Assembly (NCBI RefSeq): GCF_029978005.1
Contig: NZ_JARKOZ010000014.1
Coordinates: 1-64,000, forward strand
Direction of reading: 5' to 3'
DNA from: Solidesulfovibrio sp.
Lineage (GTDB): Bacteria; Desulfobacterota; Desulfovibrionia; Desulfovibrionales; Desulfovibrionaceae
Length of the DNA: 64,000 nucleotides
Shown here: positions 56,247-64,000 of the stretch, piece by piece
Numbering within the stretch: position 1 is the stretch's first letter
Layout: each line of letters begins with the position of its first letter
Program-made: the position numbers and the translations under genes
Notes under the pieces: model-generated
Told to the model about the DNA's origin: nothing
What the model saw: the letters and a program-made list of their open reading frames with translations, nothing else
Databases searched by the model: none

Positions 56247-56816
56247 ATGGAGGAGAAAAGATCGAATTCGGCCGGCGGCGTTGGCGGCATGGTGCTTTTT
56301 GCCCTGATCGGCTTCGTCGGCGCCCTCGTGGTGGGGTGGGTCATCTTTCCGAAACTGCTGTACAGCGAGAAGACGCAACCCATTCGTTTCAGTCACACCG
56401 TCCACGCGCAGCTCGGCATCGACTGCGAACAGTGCCACCATCTTGGCCCTGACGGCCGTTTCGCCGGCCTCCCCACGACCGAATCCTGCGCCGAATGCCA
56501 TGGCGAGGAGACCGGGGACAATTCGCCCAACGGCAAGGAAATCGACAAGTTCGTCAAGGACTACGTCAAGACCGGCGCGCAAGTCCCCTGGCTTGTCTAC
56601 CAGTATCAGCCCGACAACGTGTTCTTCTCCCACGCCGCCCACAAGGGGTTCGAGTGCACCAAGTGCCACCCCGACGTGGCCAAGACCGACACGCCGCCGA
56701 CCTACTACCAGAACCGGGTCAGCGGCTACAGCAAGGACACGATGAAGATGTGGGAGTGCGAACGCTGCCACGCGTCCATGGGCACGAGCAACGCCTGCTA
56801 CGTCTGTCATAAATAA
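56247..56816 (+). CDS. qrcA: QrcA multihaem cytochrome c subunit
   Basis: 189 residues from ATG 56247 (GGGGAAG upstream; an in-frame ATG at 56232 is less likely). One membrane anchor (~15-38), then a class III-like cytochrome with five CxxCH motifs (CEQCH, CAECH, CTKCH, CERCH, CYVCH, the last at the C-terminus). The published D. vulgaris Qrc complex is described as having a hexahaem QrcA; only five standard motifs are seen here. It accepts electrons from periplasmic type I cytochrome c3. Confidence 0.85.
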   Translation: MEEKRSNSAGGVGGMVLFALIGFVGALVVGWVIFPKLLYSEKTQPIRFSHTVHAQLGIDCEQCHHLGPDGRFAGLPTTESCAECHGEETGDNSPNGKEIDKFVKDYVKTGAQVPWLVYQYQPDNVFFSHAAHKGFECTKCHPDVAKTDTPPTYYQNRVSGYSKDTMKMWECERCHASMGTSNACYVCHK

Positions 56817-56826
56817 GGGGGAAGAA

Positions 56827-58977
56827 ATGGGACTTGATCGCAGAGCTTTCCTCGGGCTTGTGGCTGGTGGCGCCGTGGGCACCATGTTCACCCCCATCCC
56901 GTGGAAATTGTTGGACGATGTTTCTATCTGGACCCAGAACTGGTCGTGGATCCCCCGGGTCCCCAAGGGTCAGATCGACTACGTGACCACCACCAGCAAG
57001 CTGTGCCCCGCCGGCGAGGGCCTCAAGATCATGCGCGTGGCGGGCAACCCCATAAGCGCCGCCGGCAACCCGGACCATCCCCTGTCCCGGGGCGGCGTCT
57101 CGGCCCTGGCCCGGTCCGAGGTCTACATGCTGTACAGCCCGGCCCGGGTGAAGTCGCCCATGAAGAAGTCGGGCAAGGGCTTCGAGCCCATCACCTGGGA
57201 ACAGGCGATGCTCGAGATGGCCGACAAGCTCGGCGCGGCCAAGGGCGCGGTGGCCTGCGTGTCCGGCGACGGCACGGGTACCGTCAACGAGCTGCTCTCC
57301 GCCTTTGTGGGCAAGCTCGGCGCGGCCGGCTACTTCATGATGCCCTCCGAGGCCGCTACCGCCGCCAAGGCCGTCAAGCTCATGGGCGGCAAGGGCCAGG
57401 CCGGCTACGACTTCGAAAACGCCGACACGGTCCTGGTGCTCGGCGCGGACATCTTCGAGACCTGGGGCACCTCCACCCGCAACCGCAAGGCCTTCGGCGA
57501 CTCCCGCCCGGTCGGGCAAAAGCCCAAGTCCGACTACATCTACGTCGGCCCCACCCGCAACAACACCGCCGCGGTGTGCGACCAGTGGATCCCGGCCGCC
57601 ACCGCCGACCTCGGCGTGGTGGCGCTCGGCATCGCCTGGCACCTGCTGCGGGCCGGCGCGACCAGCGCCGCTCCCGGCTTCGACACCTTCAAGGCCGTGG
57701 TCAACGGCGGCTTCGGCCCCGAAGACGTCAAGCGCGCCACGGGCATCGCCCCCGAGGTGCTGGCCGGCGTGGCCAAGGCCCTGGCTTCGGCCAAGGCCCC
57801 CCTGGTCGTCACCGGCTCGCCCTGCGGCCAGGGCCTGGGCGCCGCCCCGGTCATCGCCGGCATGTCGCTCAACCTCCTGCTCGGGCGCGTGAACAAGCCC
57901 GGCGGCGTCTACGCCCTGCCGGAGCTGGCCACCGTCGTGCCCGGGGCCATGACCCGCGAGGCCATGCTGGCCGGCGACCTGCCCGCCTTCCTCAAGGGCG
58001 TGGCCGACGGCAAGACCCCGGCCCCCAAGGCCCTGCTCGTCTACGACGCCAACCCGGCCTACGGCCTGCCCGAAACGGCGACCATGGCCAAGGCCCTGGA
58101 AAAGATCCCCTACAAGGTAAGCTTCTCCTCCTTCCTGGACGAGACCGCGGCCATGTGCGACCTGGTCTTGCCCAACTCCCTGACCCTCGAGCGCTACGAC
58201 GACCTGGCCACGCCCTATGGCTCCGGCTTTTGCGTCTACAGCCTCACCGTGCCCTACCAGAAGCCCGTCCACGACACCCGCACCACGGGCGACGTGATTC
58301 TGACGCTGGCCCGCAAGATGAGCGTCGACCTCAAGTTCGACAACTTCCTGCAGGTGCTGAAAGAAAAGGTGGCCACCCTGGCCAAGGCCTCGGGCGGCTT
58401 CGTGGCGAAAGACGTCATGCCCTGGCAGGTGGCGGCGGGCAAGCCCGCGCCCGCCCTGGCCGGCGGCGACCTCTGGAAGGCCCTGACCTCCGGCTACGCC
58501 TGGACCATGGTCGGCCAGGTGCAGGCGACCCTGGGCTTCGCCCCGGAAGTGCTGGCCAAGGCCATAAAGGCCGGCAAGGCCCCGGAAAAGGCCGTCGTGC
58601 TCGCGCCCTACGCCCAGTTGCGCACCGGCACCCCGACCACCGGCATTCCCTGCCAGGACCTGACCACGGTTCCCGACACCGAGCTCATCGGCGAAAGCAC
58701 CTTCGTGCGCCTCAACAGCGCCACGGCCAAGGCCCTGGGCGTGAAAAAGGGCGCCACGGTCAAGCTGACCGCCGGCGGCGCGAGCTGCGAGGCCAAGGTC
58801 CACATCTTCGAGAGCGTGATGACCGGCGTGGTTTCGGCTCCCCTGGGGTTTGGCCACTCCGCCTTCGACGTCTTCAGCAAGGGCAAGGGGGCCAACTACC
58901 TGTCGCTGCTGTCCGTCGTCGAGGAGCCGGGCACCGGCCTGTCCACCTGGGCGGCCGCTGACGTCAAAATCGCCTAA
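56827..58977 (+). CDS. qrcB: QrcB, molybdopterin-oxidoreductase-like subunit
   Basis: 716 residues with a twin-arginine leader (DRRAFLGLVAGG). The fold reads as a molybdopterin oxidoreductase: WEQAMLEMADKLG, GADIFETWGTSTRN, LGRVNKPGGVYALPE, and the C-terminal aspartate-decarboxylase-like domain (LNSATAKALGVKKG). The N-terminal 4Fe-4S Cys quartet is absent, with only SKLCPAGEGL at the expected place, which agrees with QrcB being reported to lack molybdenum. It is a structural periplasmic subunit of the menaquinone reductase. It begins 10 bp after qrcA. Confidence 0.87.
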   Translation: MGLDRRAFLGLVAGGAVGTMFTPIPWKLLDDVSIWTQNWSWIPRVPKGQIDYVTTTSKLCPAGEGLKIMRVAGNPISAAGNPDHPLSRGGVSALARSEVYMLYSPARVKSPMKKSGKGFEPITWEQAMLEMADKLGAAKGAVACVSGDGTGTVNELLSAFVGKLGAAGYFMMPSEAATAAKAVKLMGGKGQAGYDFENADTVLVLGADIFETWGTSTRNRKAFGDSRPVGQKPKSDYIYVGPTRNNTAAVCDQWIPAATADLGVVALGIAWHLLRAGATSAAPGFDTFKAVVNGGFGPEDVKRATGIAPEVLAGVAKALASAKAPLVVTGSPCGQGLGAAPVIAGMSLNLLLGRVNKPGGVYALPELATVVPGAMTREAMLAGDLPAFLKGVADGKTPAPKALLVYDANPAYGLPETATMAKALEKIPYKVSFSSFLDETAAMCDLVLPNSLTLERYDDLATPYGSGFCVYSLTVPYQKPVHDTRTTGDVILTLARKMSVDLKFDNFLQVLKEKVATLAKASGGFVAKDVMPWQVAAGKPAPALAGGDLWKALTSGYAWTMVGQVQATLGFAPEVLAKAIKAGKAPEKAVVLAPYAQLRTGTPTTGIPCQDLTTVPDTELIGESTFVRLNSATAKALGVKKGATVKLTAGGASCEAKVHIFESVMTGVVSAPLGFGHSAFDVFSKGKGANYLSLLSVVEEPGTGLSTWAAADVKIA

Positions 58978-59000
58978 CCACGAGGCAAAGGGAAGCCGAT

Positions 59001-59759
59001 ATGTCCGGACACAGCAAGGAATTCCCGATCACCTGGGGCATGGTGATCGACATTGACAAATGCACCGGCTGCGGGGCCTGCATGGCCTCCTGCCAGACGG
59101 AAAACAATATCGAACCCCAGCCCGAGGCCTCCAACAAGCTGCGGAGCACCTCCTGGATGCTGGTCTACGAACTGACCAACGACAAGGCCTTTCCCGACCA
59201 CGACATCGCCTTCCTGCCCCGGCCTTGTCAGCAGTGCGGCAATCCGCCCTGCGTGTCCGTTTGCCCGGTCGTGGCCACGGACAAGAACGAGGACGGCGGC
59301 ATCGTCTCCCAGGTCTACCCCCGCTGCATCGGTTGCCGGTACTGCGTGGCGGCCTGTCCCTACCACGTCCGCTACTTCGGCTGGTACGATCCGGTCTGGC
59401 CCGAAGGAATGGAGAAGACCCTGTCGCCCCTGACCTCGGTGCGGCCGCGCGGCGTGGTGGAGAAGTGCTCCTTCTGCCACCACCGCTGGAACTTGGCCAA
59501 GGACGCGGCGCGGGCGAGCGGCAAGAACCCCGACAACCTCGACGACGGGGCCTACGTGACCGCTTGCGTGCAGAATTGCCCCTCCGGGGCGCTCTCCTTC
59601 GGGGACCTCAAGAACCCCAAGCACAAGGTGCACGAGCTCATCAAGAACCCCAACGCCTTCCGGCTCCTCCAGCGCCTGGGCACCAACACCCAGGTCTACT
59701 ACATCAGCCGGCGGGAATGGGTGCGCAAGCTCGGCGACAACTACCTTAAAAGCGAGTAA
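59001..59759 (+). CDS. qrcC: QrcC periplasmic iron-sulfur subunit
   Basis: 252 residues with four ferredoxin-type Cys groups: CTGCGACMASC (from C21), CQQCGNPPCVSVCP, CIGCRYCVAACP and a split CSFCHHRW / CVQNCP site. This is the DmsB/PsrB-like electron-transfer subunit linking QrcA/B haems to the membrane quinone site in QrcD. No signal peptide is visible, so export probably occurs by hitch-hiking on the Tat leader of QrcB. The gene begins 23 bp after qrcB. Confidence 0.9.
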   Translation: MSGHSKEFPITWGMVIDIDKCTGCGACMASCQTENNIEPQPEASNKLRSTSWMLVYELTNDKAFPDHDIAFLPRPCQQCGNPPCVSVCPVVATDKNEDGGIVSQVYPRCIGCRYCVAACPYHVRYFGWYDPVWPEGMEKTLSPLTSVRPRGVVEKCSFCHHRWNLAKDAARASGKNPDNLDDGAYVTACVQNCPSGALSFGDLKNPKHKVHELIKNPNAFRLLQRLGTNTQVYYISRREWVRKLGDNYLKSE

Positions 59760-59771
59760 CCGGGGGACGCT

Positions 59772-61016
59772 ATGAGCCTGATCGACATGGAAAAAACGTG
59801 GTACCCCGAGGGCGTCGAGCGTTGCGGCCTGGGGAAGTTCATGGGCTGGCTCGGCATCTGGGCCGTGGTCGGCCTGCTGGGCGTGCTGTCCATGCTCTGG
59901 GTCTTCTACCGGGGCATCGGCGTCACGGGCCTGGACAACTACTTCGGCTTCGGCCTGTGGATCACCTTCGACCTGGCCGTCATCGCGCTGGGCGCCGGCG
60001 CCTTCTTCACCGGCCTCATCCGCTACATCATCGGCCTGGACGAGCTTAAAAACATCATCAACCTGACGGTCATCAAGGGCTTCCTCTGCTACTCCGGAGC
60101 CATGCTGATCCTCTCCCTGGACGTCGGCCAGCCGCTTCGGGCCTGGTTCGGCTACTGGCACCCCAACGTCCACTCCATGCTGACCGAAGTCATCTTCTGC
60201 ATCACCTGCTACCTGCTCGTGCTCATCATCGAGTACGTGCCGCTGATCCTCGAGCAGAAGCAGCTCAACAAGATCCCGTTCCTGCACAACCTGGCCCACC
60301 AGATGCACGTGGTCATGCCGCTGTTCGCCGGCATCGGCGCGTTCCTGTCGACCTTCCACCAGGGCTCTCTCGGCGGCATGTACGGCGTCATGTTCGCCCG
60401 TCCCTACGCCTTCCGCGAGGGCTTCTTCATCTGGCCGTGGACCTTCTTCCTGTTCGTCCTGTCGGCCATCGCCTCCGGTCCCTGCCTGACGGTGCTCATC
60501 TGCGGCTTCATGGAGAAGCTTTCCGGCCGCAAGCTCACCACCTACCGCATCAAGTCGCTCATGGCCAAGATCGGCGGCACCATGCTGCTCATCTACACCG
60601 TGTTCAAGTACCTGGACACCTGGGCCTGGATCAACGGCGTGCTGCCCAAGGCGGGACTCACCTTCGACCAGATGTTCTACGGCCTGGTCTACGGCAAGTG
60701 GCTGTTCTTCACCGAGATCGTCCTGTGCCTGCTCGTTCCGGTCGTGTTCCTGCTCACCCCGCTGCGCAAGAAGCCGGCCTTCATGTACTCCGGCGCGTTT
60801 CTGGCCTGCGTGGGCGTGGTCATCAACCGCTACGTCTTCACCGTCCAGGCCCTGGCCCAGCCGGTGCTGCCCTTCACCAAGTGGGAGATCTACACCCCCA
60901 ACTGGGCCGAATGGCTGACCTCGTTCATGGTCATCGCCTACGGCTTCATCGTCATGAGCCTGTCCTACCGCTATCTGCCCATCTTCCCGCAGGAAGTGGG
61001 CCTCAACAAGAAGTAG
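59772..61016 (+). CDS. qrcD: QrcD, NrfD-type integral membrane quinone subunit
   Basis: 414 residues, about ten transmembrane helices of the NrfD/PsrC family (WLGIWAVVGLLGVLSMLWVF; GFGLWITFDLAVIALGAGAF; VVMPLFAGIGAFLSTFHQGSLG). It forms the menaquinone-binding subunit of the Qrc complex, essential for sulfate respiration with H2 or formate in Desulfovibrio. It begins 12 bp after qrcC and is followed by a strong terminator, closing the four-gene operon. Confidence 0.92.
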   Translation: MSLIDMEKTWYPEGVERCGLGKFMGWLGIWAVVGLLGVLSMLWVFYRGIGVTGLDNYFGFGLWITFDLAVIALGAGAFFTGLIRYIIGLDELKNIINLTVIKGFLCYSGAMLILSLDVGQPLRAWFGYWHPNVHSMLTEVIFCITCYLLVLIIEYVPLILEQKQLNKIPFLHNLAHQMHVVMPLFAGIGAFLSTFHQGSLGGMYGVMFARPYAFREGFFIWPWTFFLFVLSAIASGPCLTVLICGFMEKLSGRKLTTYRIKSLMAKIGGTMLLIYTVFKYLDTWAWINGVLPKAGLTFDQMFYGLVYGKWLFFTEIVLCLLVPVVFLLTPLRKKPAFMYSGAFLACVGVVINRYVFTVQALAQPVLPFTKWEIYTPNWAEWLTSFMVIAYGFIVMSLSYRYLPIFPQEVGLNKK

Positions 61017-61041
61017 CGCCAGCGCTCCTCCTCGTTTGTCA

Positions 61042-61074
61042 AAGCCCGGCCGCCTCGCGCGGCCGGGCTTTTTT
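61042..61074 (+). terminator. Strong intrinsic terminator of qrc operon
   Basis: A perfect 12-bp stem AAGCCCGGCCGC (61042-61053) / GCGGCCGGGCTT (61059-61070), with a 5-base loop and a run of six T ending at 61074. Confidence 0.93.
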
Positions 61075-61144
61075 GTCGCCTGCGGCCGGGAACTGTCGTC
61101 GGTCGGCCTTGCGGCGAACGGGGTCTCGCGTGGATTTGCCGGCA

Positions 61145-61175
61145 TTGCGTCAATGTCGCGACATGCCGTCGCAAT
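61145..61175. promoter_or_regulatory. Nested palindromes, candidate activator site
   Basis: TGTCGCGACA (61154-61163) is a perfect 10-bp palindrome enclosed by ATTGCG (61145-61150) and CGCAAT (61170-61175). It lies about 195-225 bp upstream of the sigma-54 promoter at 61369, a normal enhancer distance. Confidence 0.45.
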
Positions 61176-61368
61176 GGAGGCGCTTGAAGCCATGCCCGAG
61201 GCGTCCGGACCGCATGCCGTCCGCCTCCGTTCCGTGTCCGGCGGCCGGGCCGGGACGGAAGCCCACGGGGGATTGGCCGCGTTGCGATCGTCAGGGCGGC
61301 GTTCCCACAGCCGCACGCCGGGACAGGCGCGGCAGGGAACCGCCCGGATTCCCGAGGAGACGAAAAAG

Positions 61369-61383
61369 TGGCACCCGGGTTGC
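61369..61383 (+). promoter_or_regulatory. Consensus sigma-54 promoter
   Basis: TGGCACCCGGGTTGC followed by A is a perfect -24/-12 match (TGGCAC-N5-TTGCA). The predicted start near 61395 gives a leader of about 114 bases to the TTG start at 61509. Apart from this, the upstream palindromes and the terminator, the 492-bp gap holds nothing recognisable. Confidence 0.9.
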
Positions 61384-61508
61384 AAACATCGTGACGCTAA
61401 GTGTAGATTCTTTTGTCGGCATCGGCCCGCGCACGTTTCACGGTAAGCCCGCCCGAGCGGTTCCTTGCCCGGACCGGCTGTCTGAAAACCGCTTCAGGGG
61501 AGGCCGGC

Positions 61509-62942
61509 TTGGCATTCAAGACCAGACAAGGCGCCATCACGTGGCTGCGCGTGGCCGACCTGGCCGTGGCCGCCGCATCCCTCATGATCGCCGCCGTCGT
61601 GGCCGGGGCGGCCCGGCCCGGAGACTCGACCGCCGAGGTGCATATCGACGGCTCCGGATTGCTGCTCTTTTGCGTCGCCCTGGGGGCCACGGCCTGCGTG
61701 TTTCCGGCCTTCGCCCTGTATACCGAAACGGCGCTTTTCCAGTGGCGGCAGGCGGTCAAGGCCATGGTCAAGGCCGCCACCGGCGTGCTCCTGGTGCTGG
61801 TGGCCGCCGGGGCGCTGCTGCGTTCGCCTCTGGTCACGCCGGCCTTCCTGGCCGCCTACTGGCTGGCCTCGTGCCTGGGCGGCATCGCCGTGCGCCATGT
61901 CGGCCGGCGGCTGCTCTTTCTCACCGAGGCGCAAGGCATCGCCGCCCGGCGCACGATCATCGTCGGCACCGGGCCGCGCGCCCAGGAGATCGCCCGGGAC
62001 ATCCTGGACCACCCCGGTCACGGGCACCGCTTCCTGGGATTCATCGCCGCCGGCTGGGAAGTCCCGCCGCCGTCGCTGCGCCCCGATCGCTTCGTCATCC
62101 TGTCCGATTTGGCCGGCCTGCCCGCCTACCTGCGCGAACACGTGGTGGACGAGGTGCTGGTCTGCCTGCCCATCGACGCCCTGTGCCACACGGCCACCTC
62201 CCTGGCCACGGTCTGCGAGGAGCACGGCGTGGCCGTGACCGTGGTCACGCGGCTTTTCGAGCTCAAGAACCCGCGCCAACGCCCCGGCAGCCACGGCGGC
62301 GAGATCGTGGCCACCATCTCCAACACCCTGGCCGACGAGCGGGAGCTGATCCTCAAGCGCTTCCTGGACGTGGCCGTGGCCGCGACGGTCCTGGTCGCGC
62401 TGTCGCCGCTGCTGGCCCTGGTCTGGGCGCTCGTGCGCCTGACCTCGCCCGGGCCGGCGCTGTTCGTCCAGGAACGGGTGGGGCTCAACAAGCGGCTGTT
62501 CAAGTTTTACAAGTTCCGCACCATGGTGGAAAACGCCGAGGCGCTCCAAGCCGATCTCGAGGCCAGCAACGAGACCAACGGCGCGACGTTCAAGATGCGA
62601 AACGATCCCCGCATCACGCCCCTTGGCCGCATCCTGCGCAAGACCAGCATCGACGAATTGCCGCAGCTCTACAACGTCCTTCGCGGCGACATGAGCCTTG
62701 TCGGCCCGCGTCCGCTGCCCATACGCGACGTGGAGCGCATCGAGAACGACTGGCCGCGCCGCCGCTTCGGGGTCAAGCCCGGCATCACCTGCCTGTGGCA
62801 GATACGCGGCCGCAACGCCCTGCCGTTCGAGCGCATGATGGAGTGCGACATCGAATACGTGGACACCTGGTCCGTGGCCCTGGACGTCAGGATCCTGCTG
62901 GCCACCATCCCGGTGGTCTTCGGCATGCGCGGGGCGTATTAG
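61509..62942 (+). CDS. Exopolysaccharide polyprenyl glycosylphosphotransferase
   Basis: 477 residues starting at TTG 61509, supported by AGGGGAGG upstream; no in-frame ATG precedes the protein-like region. N-terminal membrane helices (four or so, ~10-135), a Rossmann-like middle domain (TIIVGTGPRAQEIARDIL), a further helix (~280-300) and a C-terminal bacterial sugar transferase domain with FVQERVGLN, FYKFRTM, KTSIDELPQLYN and SLVGPRPLP. It transfers a sugar-1-phosphate to undecaprenyl phosphate, the first step of an exopolysaccharide repeat unit (WcaJ/Pss type). No other glycan genes follow. Confidence 0.88.
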   Translation: MAFKTRQGAITWLRVADLAVAAASLMIAAVVAGAARPGDSTAEVHIDGSGLLLFCVALGATACVFPAFALYTETALFQWRQAVKAMVKAATGVLLVLVAAGALLRSPLVTPAFLAAYWLASCLGGIAVRHVGRRLLFLTEAQGIAARRTIIVGTGPRAQEIARDILDHPGHGHRFLGFIAAGWEVPPPSLRPDRFVILSDLAGLPAYLREHVVDEVLVCLPIDALCHTATSLATVCEEHGVAVTVVTRLFELKNPRQRPGSHGGEIVATISNTLADERELILKRFLDVAVAATVLVALSPLLALVWALVRLTSPGPALFVQERVGLNKRLFKFYKFRTMVENAEALQADLEASNETNGATFKMRNDPRITPLGRILRKTSIDELPQLYNVLRGDMSLVGPRPLPIRDVERIENDWPRRRFGVKPGITCLWQIRGRNALPFERMMECDIEYVDTWSVALDVRILLATIPVVFGMRGAY

Positions 62943-63021
62943 GAATTTCGTCTCGAAAGGCCGTGGCGACGGCGGCCCGACCATGCCGGGCATCGCCAGA
63001 CGCGCCCCCTTGCGGGGTGGT

Positions 63022-63060
63022 CCAGGAGGGGCCCTCGGCCCCTCCTGGCCGCCGGAGGCG
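63022..63060 (-). repeat. CCTCCGGCGG palindromic repeat, copy 3 (inverted)
   Basis: CCAGGAGGGGCC (63022-63033) / GGCCCCTCCTGG (63037-63048), a perfect 12-bp stem, is joined to GCCGGAGGCG, the inverse of the CCTCCGGCGG block in copies 1 and 2. It lies between convergent genes, where it could also terminate transcription. Confidence 0.7.
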
Positions 63061-63080
63061 TTTTCTCCCTGTACTCGCCG

Positions 63081-63608
63081 TCAGTCGAGCACGACCATTT
63101 GCAGGCGCTGGACGCCGAAGGCCAGGGCCTGGTCGCGGTCGGCCAGGCACAGGTCCAGGCGGTCCGTGAAGCGGGGGTGCATGAGGTCTTCCACCACCCG
63201 CACGCCCAGGCCCTCGATGAAGACCTTGCGGCCGAGCAGGCGTCTGAGGTCCTGGGACACGGCCACCGTGCGCCCCGCGCGCACCACGCCGCCGCGCGCC
63301 GTGGGCTGGGGCTGGCCGTCCTCGGAGCCGCACAGCGGACAGTAGGCCGTGGTGGTGAGCGTGAACCGCCGCCGGTTGTCCTCGTCCAGGCTGAAAAGCG
63401 TCGCCGCGTCCTGGCGCGACGCCTGGGCCATGACCGCTTCCTGGACGGCCAGGGCGTTTTGGTGGCGAAGTCCGGCCGCACGTTCGTGAAAAGCCTCGCC
63501 GGCCACGGACAGGCCGATGGCCGAAAGGGCCAGCAGCGCCAGTGAGGCGCTGCGCGCGAGGTCTGCGCGCGACGGCGCGGCGGGCGACTTTTGGAGTTGT
63601 TCGTCCAT
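63081..63608 (-). CDS. 3D-domain protein with membrane anchor
   Basis: 175 residues from ATG 63608 (AAGGAGG upstream). One N-terminal helix (~17-37), a segment with a CPLCG motif (TAYCPLCGSED), then a 3D-type double-psi barrel: [47 protein letters not shown] with the three aspartates. The fold is shared with MltA-type lytic transglycosylases and suggests a peptidoglycan-related activity, though no second catalytic domain is present. Divergent from the gene at 63708. Confidence 0.75.
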   Translation of the reverse strand: MDEQLQKSPAAPSRADLARSASLALLALSAIGLSVAGEAFHERAAGLRHQNALAVQEAVMAQASRQDAATLFSLDEDNRRRFTLTTTAYCPLCGSEDGQPQPTARGGVVRAGRTVAVSQDLRRLLGRKVFIEGLGVRVVEDLMHPRFTDRLDLCLADRDQALAFGVQRLQMVVLD

Positions 63609-63645
63609 GGAATCCTCCTTTGCCTCGGGCGCGGGGCGGGTCTTC

Positions 63646-63674
63646 TTGCCCGCGGCCGCGCCCTGTCCTATACT
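63646..63674 (+). promoter_or_regulatory. Candidate sigma-70 promoter
   Basis: TTGCCC (63646-63651), 17-base spacer, TATACT (63669-63674). The -10 is strong and spacing is ideal. It would start transcription about 27 bases before the ATG at 63708. Confidence 0.55.
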
Positions 63675-63707
63675 GGCGCGATCCGGCCGCCGGGGGAAAC
63701 GGAACGC

Positions 63708-64000
63708 ATGCGCATCAAAAAGCCTTTCAAGCGACGCAGGGGGTTCGGCCCGCTGTTTTTCCTCGTGGCCGGCCTGCTGGTGGCCGCGCCCCTGGCGCTG
63801 GCGGGAGTCGCCGGCTATTACCTGTTTCTCAAGGATGCGCGGAAACCGCAAGTGACGCTTACGCCGGAGGCCGAGGCCGCTTCGCCCAAGCGCGCCTTCA
63901 CCGTCACCGCCGCGGACGAGGAGTCCGGCATCCGTTCCCTCACCGTCACCGTCACCCAGGGCCAGCGCCGCACCGACGTGCTGCGCCGCAGCTACGACCC
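63708..64000 (+). CDS. Membrane-anchored protein, possibly an M23 metallopeptidase (partial)
   Basis: The gene runs off the right edge; 97 residues are visible. They show a basic start (MRIKKPFKRRRGF), one transmembrane helix (~14-42) and the beginning of an extracytoplasmic beta-rich domain (KRAFTVTAADEESGIRSLTV). Proteins with this opening in Desulfovibrio often end in an M23 (LytM) endopeptidase domain, but that part is not in the window, so the call is tentative. Confidence 0.4.
   Translation, partial: MRIKKPFKRRRGFGPLFFLVAGLLVAAPLALAGVAGYYLFLKDARKPQVTLTPEAEAASPKRAFTVTAADEESGIRSLTVTVTQGQRRTDVLRRSYD

Overview
The window looks like chromosome from a GC-rich, nitrogen-fixing, Desulfovibrio-type sulfate reducer (Desulfovibrionaceae, resembling the Solidesulfovibrio group). 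The basis is a complete QrcABCD quinone reductase complex, a Desulfovibrio-style napCMADGH set, NrfHA, multihaem cytochromes, many sigma-54 regulators, and an iron-only nitrogenase operon carrying NifI proteins. The taxon is inferred from gene content; no rRNA or tRNA gene was seen.

Layout. 1-1400: the N-terminus of a probable transposase and an iron-dependent alcohol dehydrogenase. 1563-6107: a signalling island (PilZ protein, MshEN-like/CheX fusion, CheY-like regulator, CBS/Hpt/CheA-like kinase). 6226-17202 (minus): one apparent transcript, napC-napM-napA-[nitrate-sensing chemoreceptor]-napD-napG-napH-[haem-type sensor kinase]-[sigma-54 response regulator]. It is divergent from nrfHA (17605-19553), and both directions have recognisable sigma-54 promoters around a shared cluster of GACA/TGTC dyads. 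19783-25128: a Dabb protein, an acyltransferase, a choloylglycine-hydrolase-type enzyme and a serine hydrolase. 25161-32574: an AnfA-type activator divergent from anfH-nifI1-nifI2-anfD-anfG-anfK. 32815-34891: three small genes of uncertain role. 35166-43106: an HBM chemoreceptor, a kinase/sigma-54 regulator pair, and a receiver protein-TSUP transporter-membrane protein operon headed by a consensus sigma-54 promoter. 43249-49742: single-domain and TPR response regulators, an HD hydrolase, an acyltransferase, a metallo-hydrolase and two cell-wall enzymes. 50014-53927: a RACo-like ASKHA protein, an Rsm22-like methyltransferase and LipA. 53998-56010: rfbC and manC. 56247-61016: qrcABCD. 61509-end: a sigma-54-driven exopolysaccharide glycosylphosphotransferase, a 3D-domain protein and a truncated membrane-anchored protein, possibly an M23 peptidase.

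How it fits together. The window encodes nitrate to nitrite (Nap) to ammonium (NrfHA) respiration together with its own chemoreceptor and two-component regulator, so sensing, taxis, respiration and control appear to be one unit. The nitrogenase cluster supplies fixed nitrogen without Mo or V, and NifI1/NifI2 inside the operon predict rapid post-translational switch-off. Qrc links periplasmic cytochrome c3 to the menaquinone pool. Intergenic DNA holds at least two families of recurring palindromes and several strong intrinsic terminators. No CRISPR array was seen.
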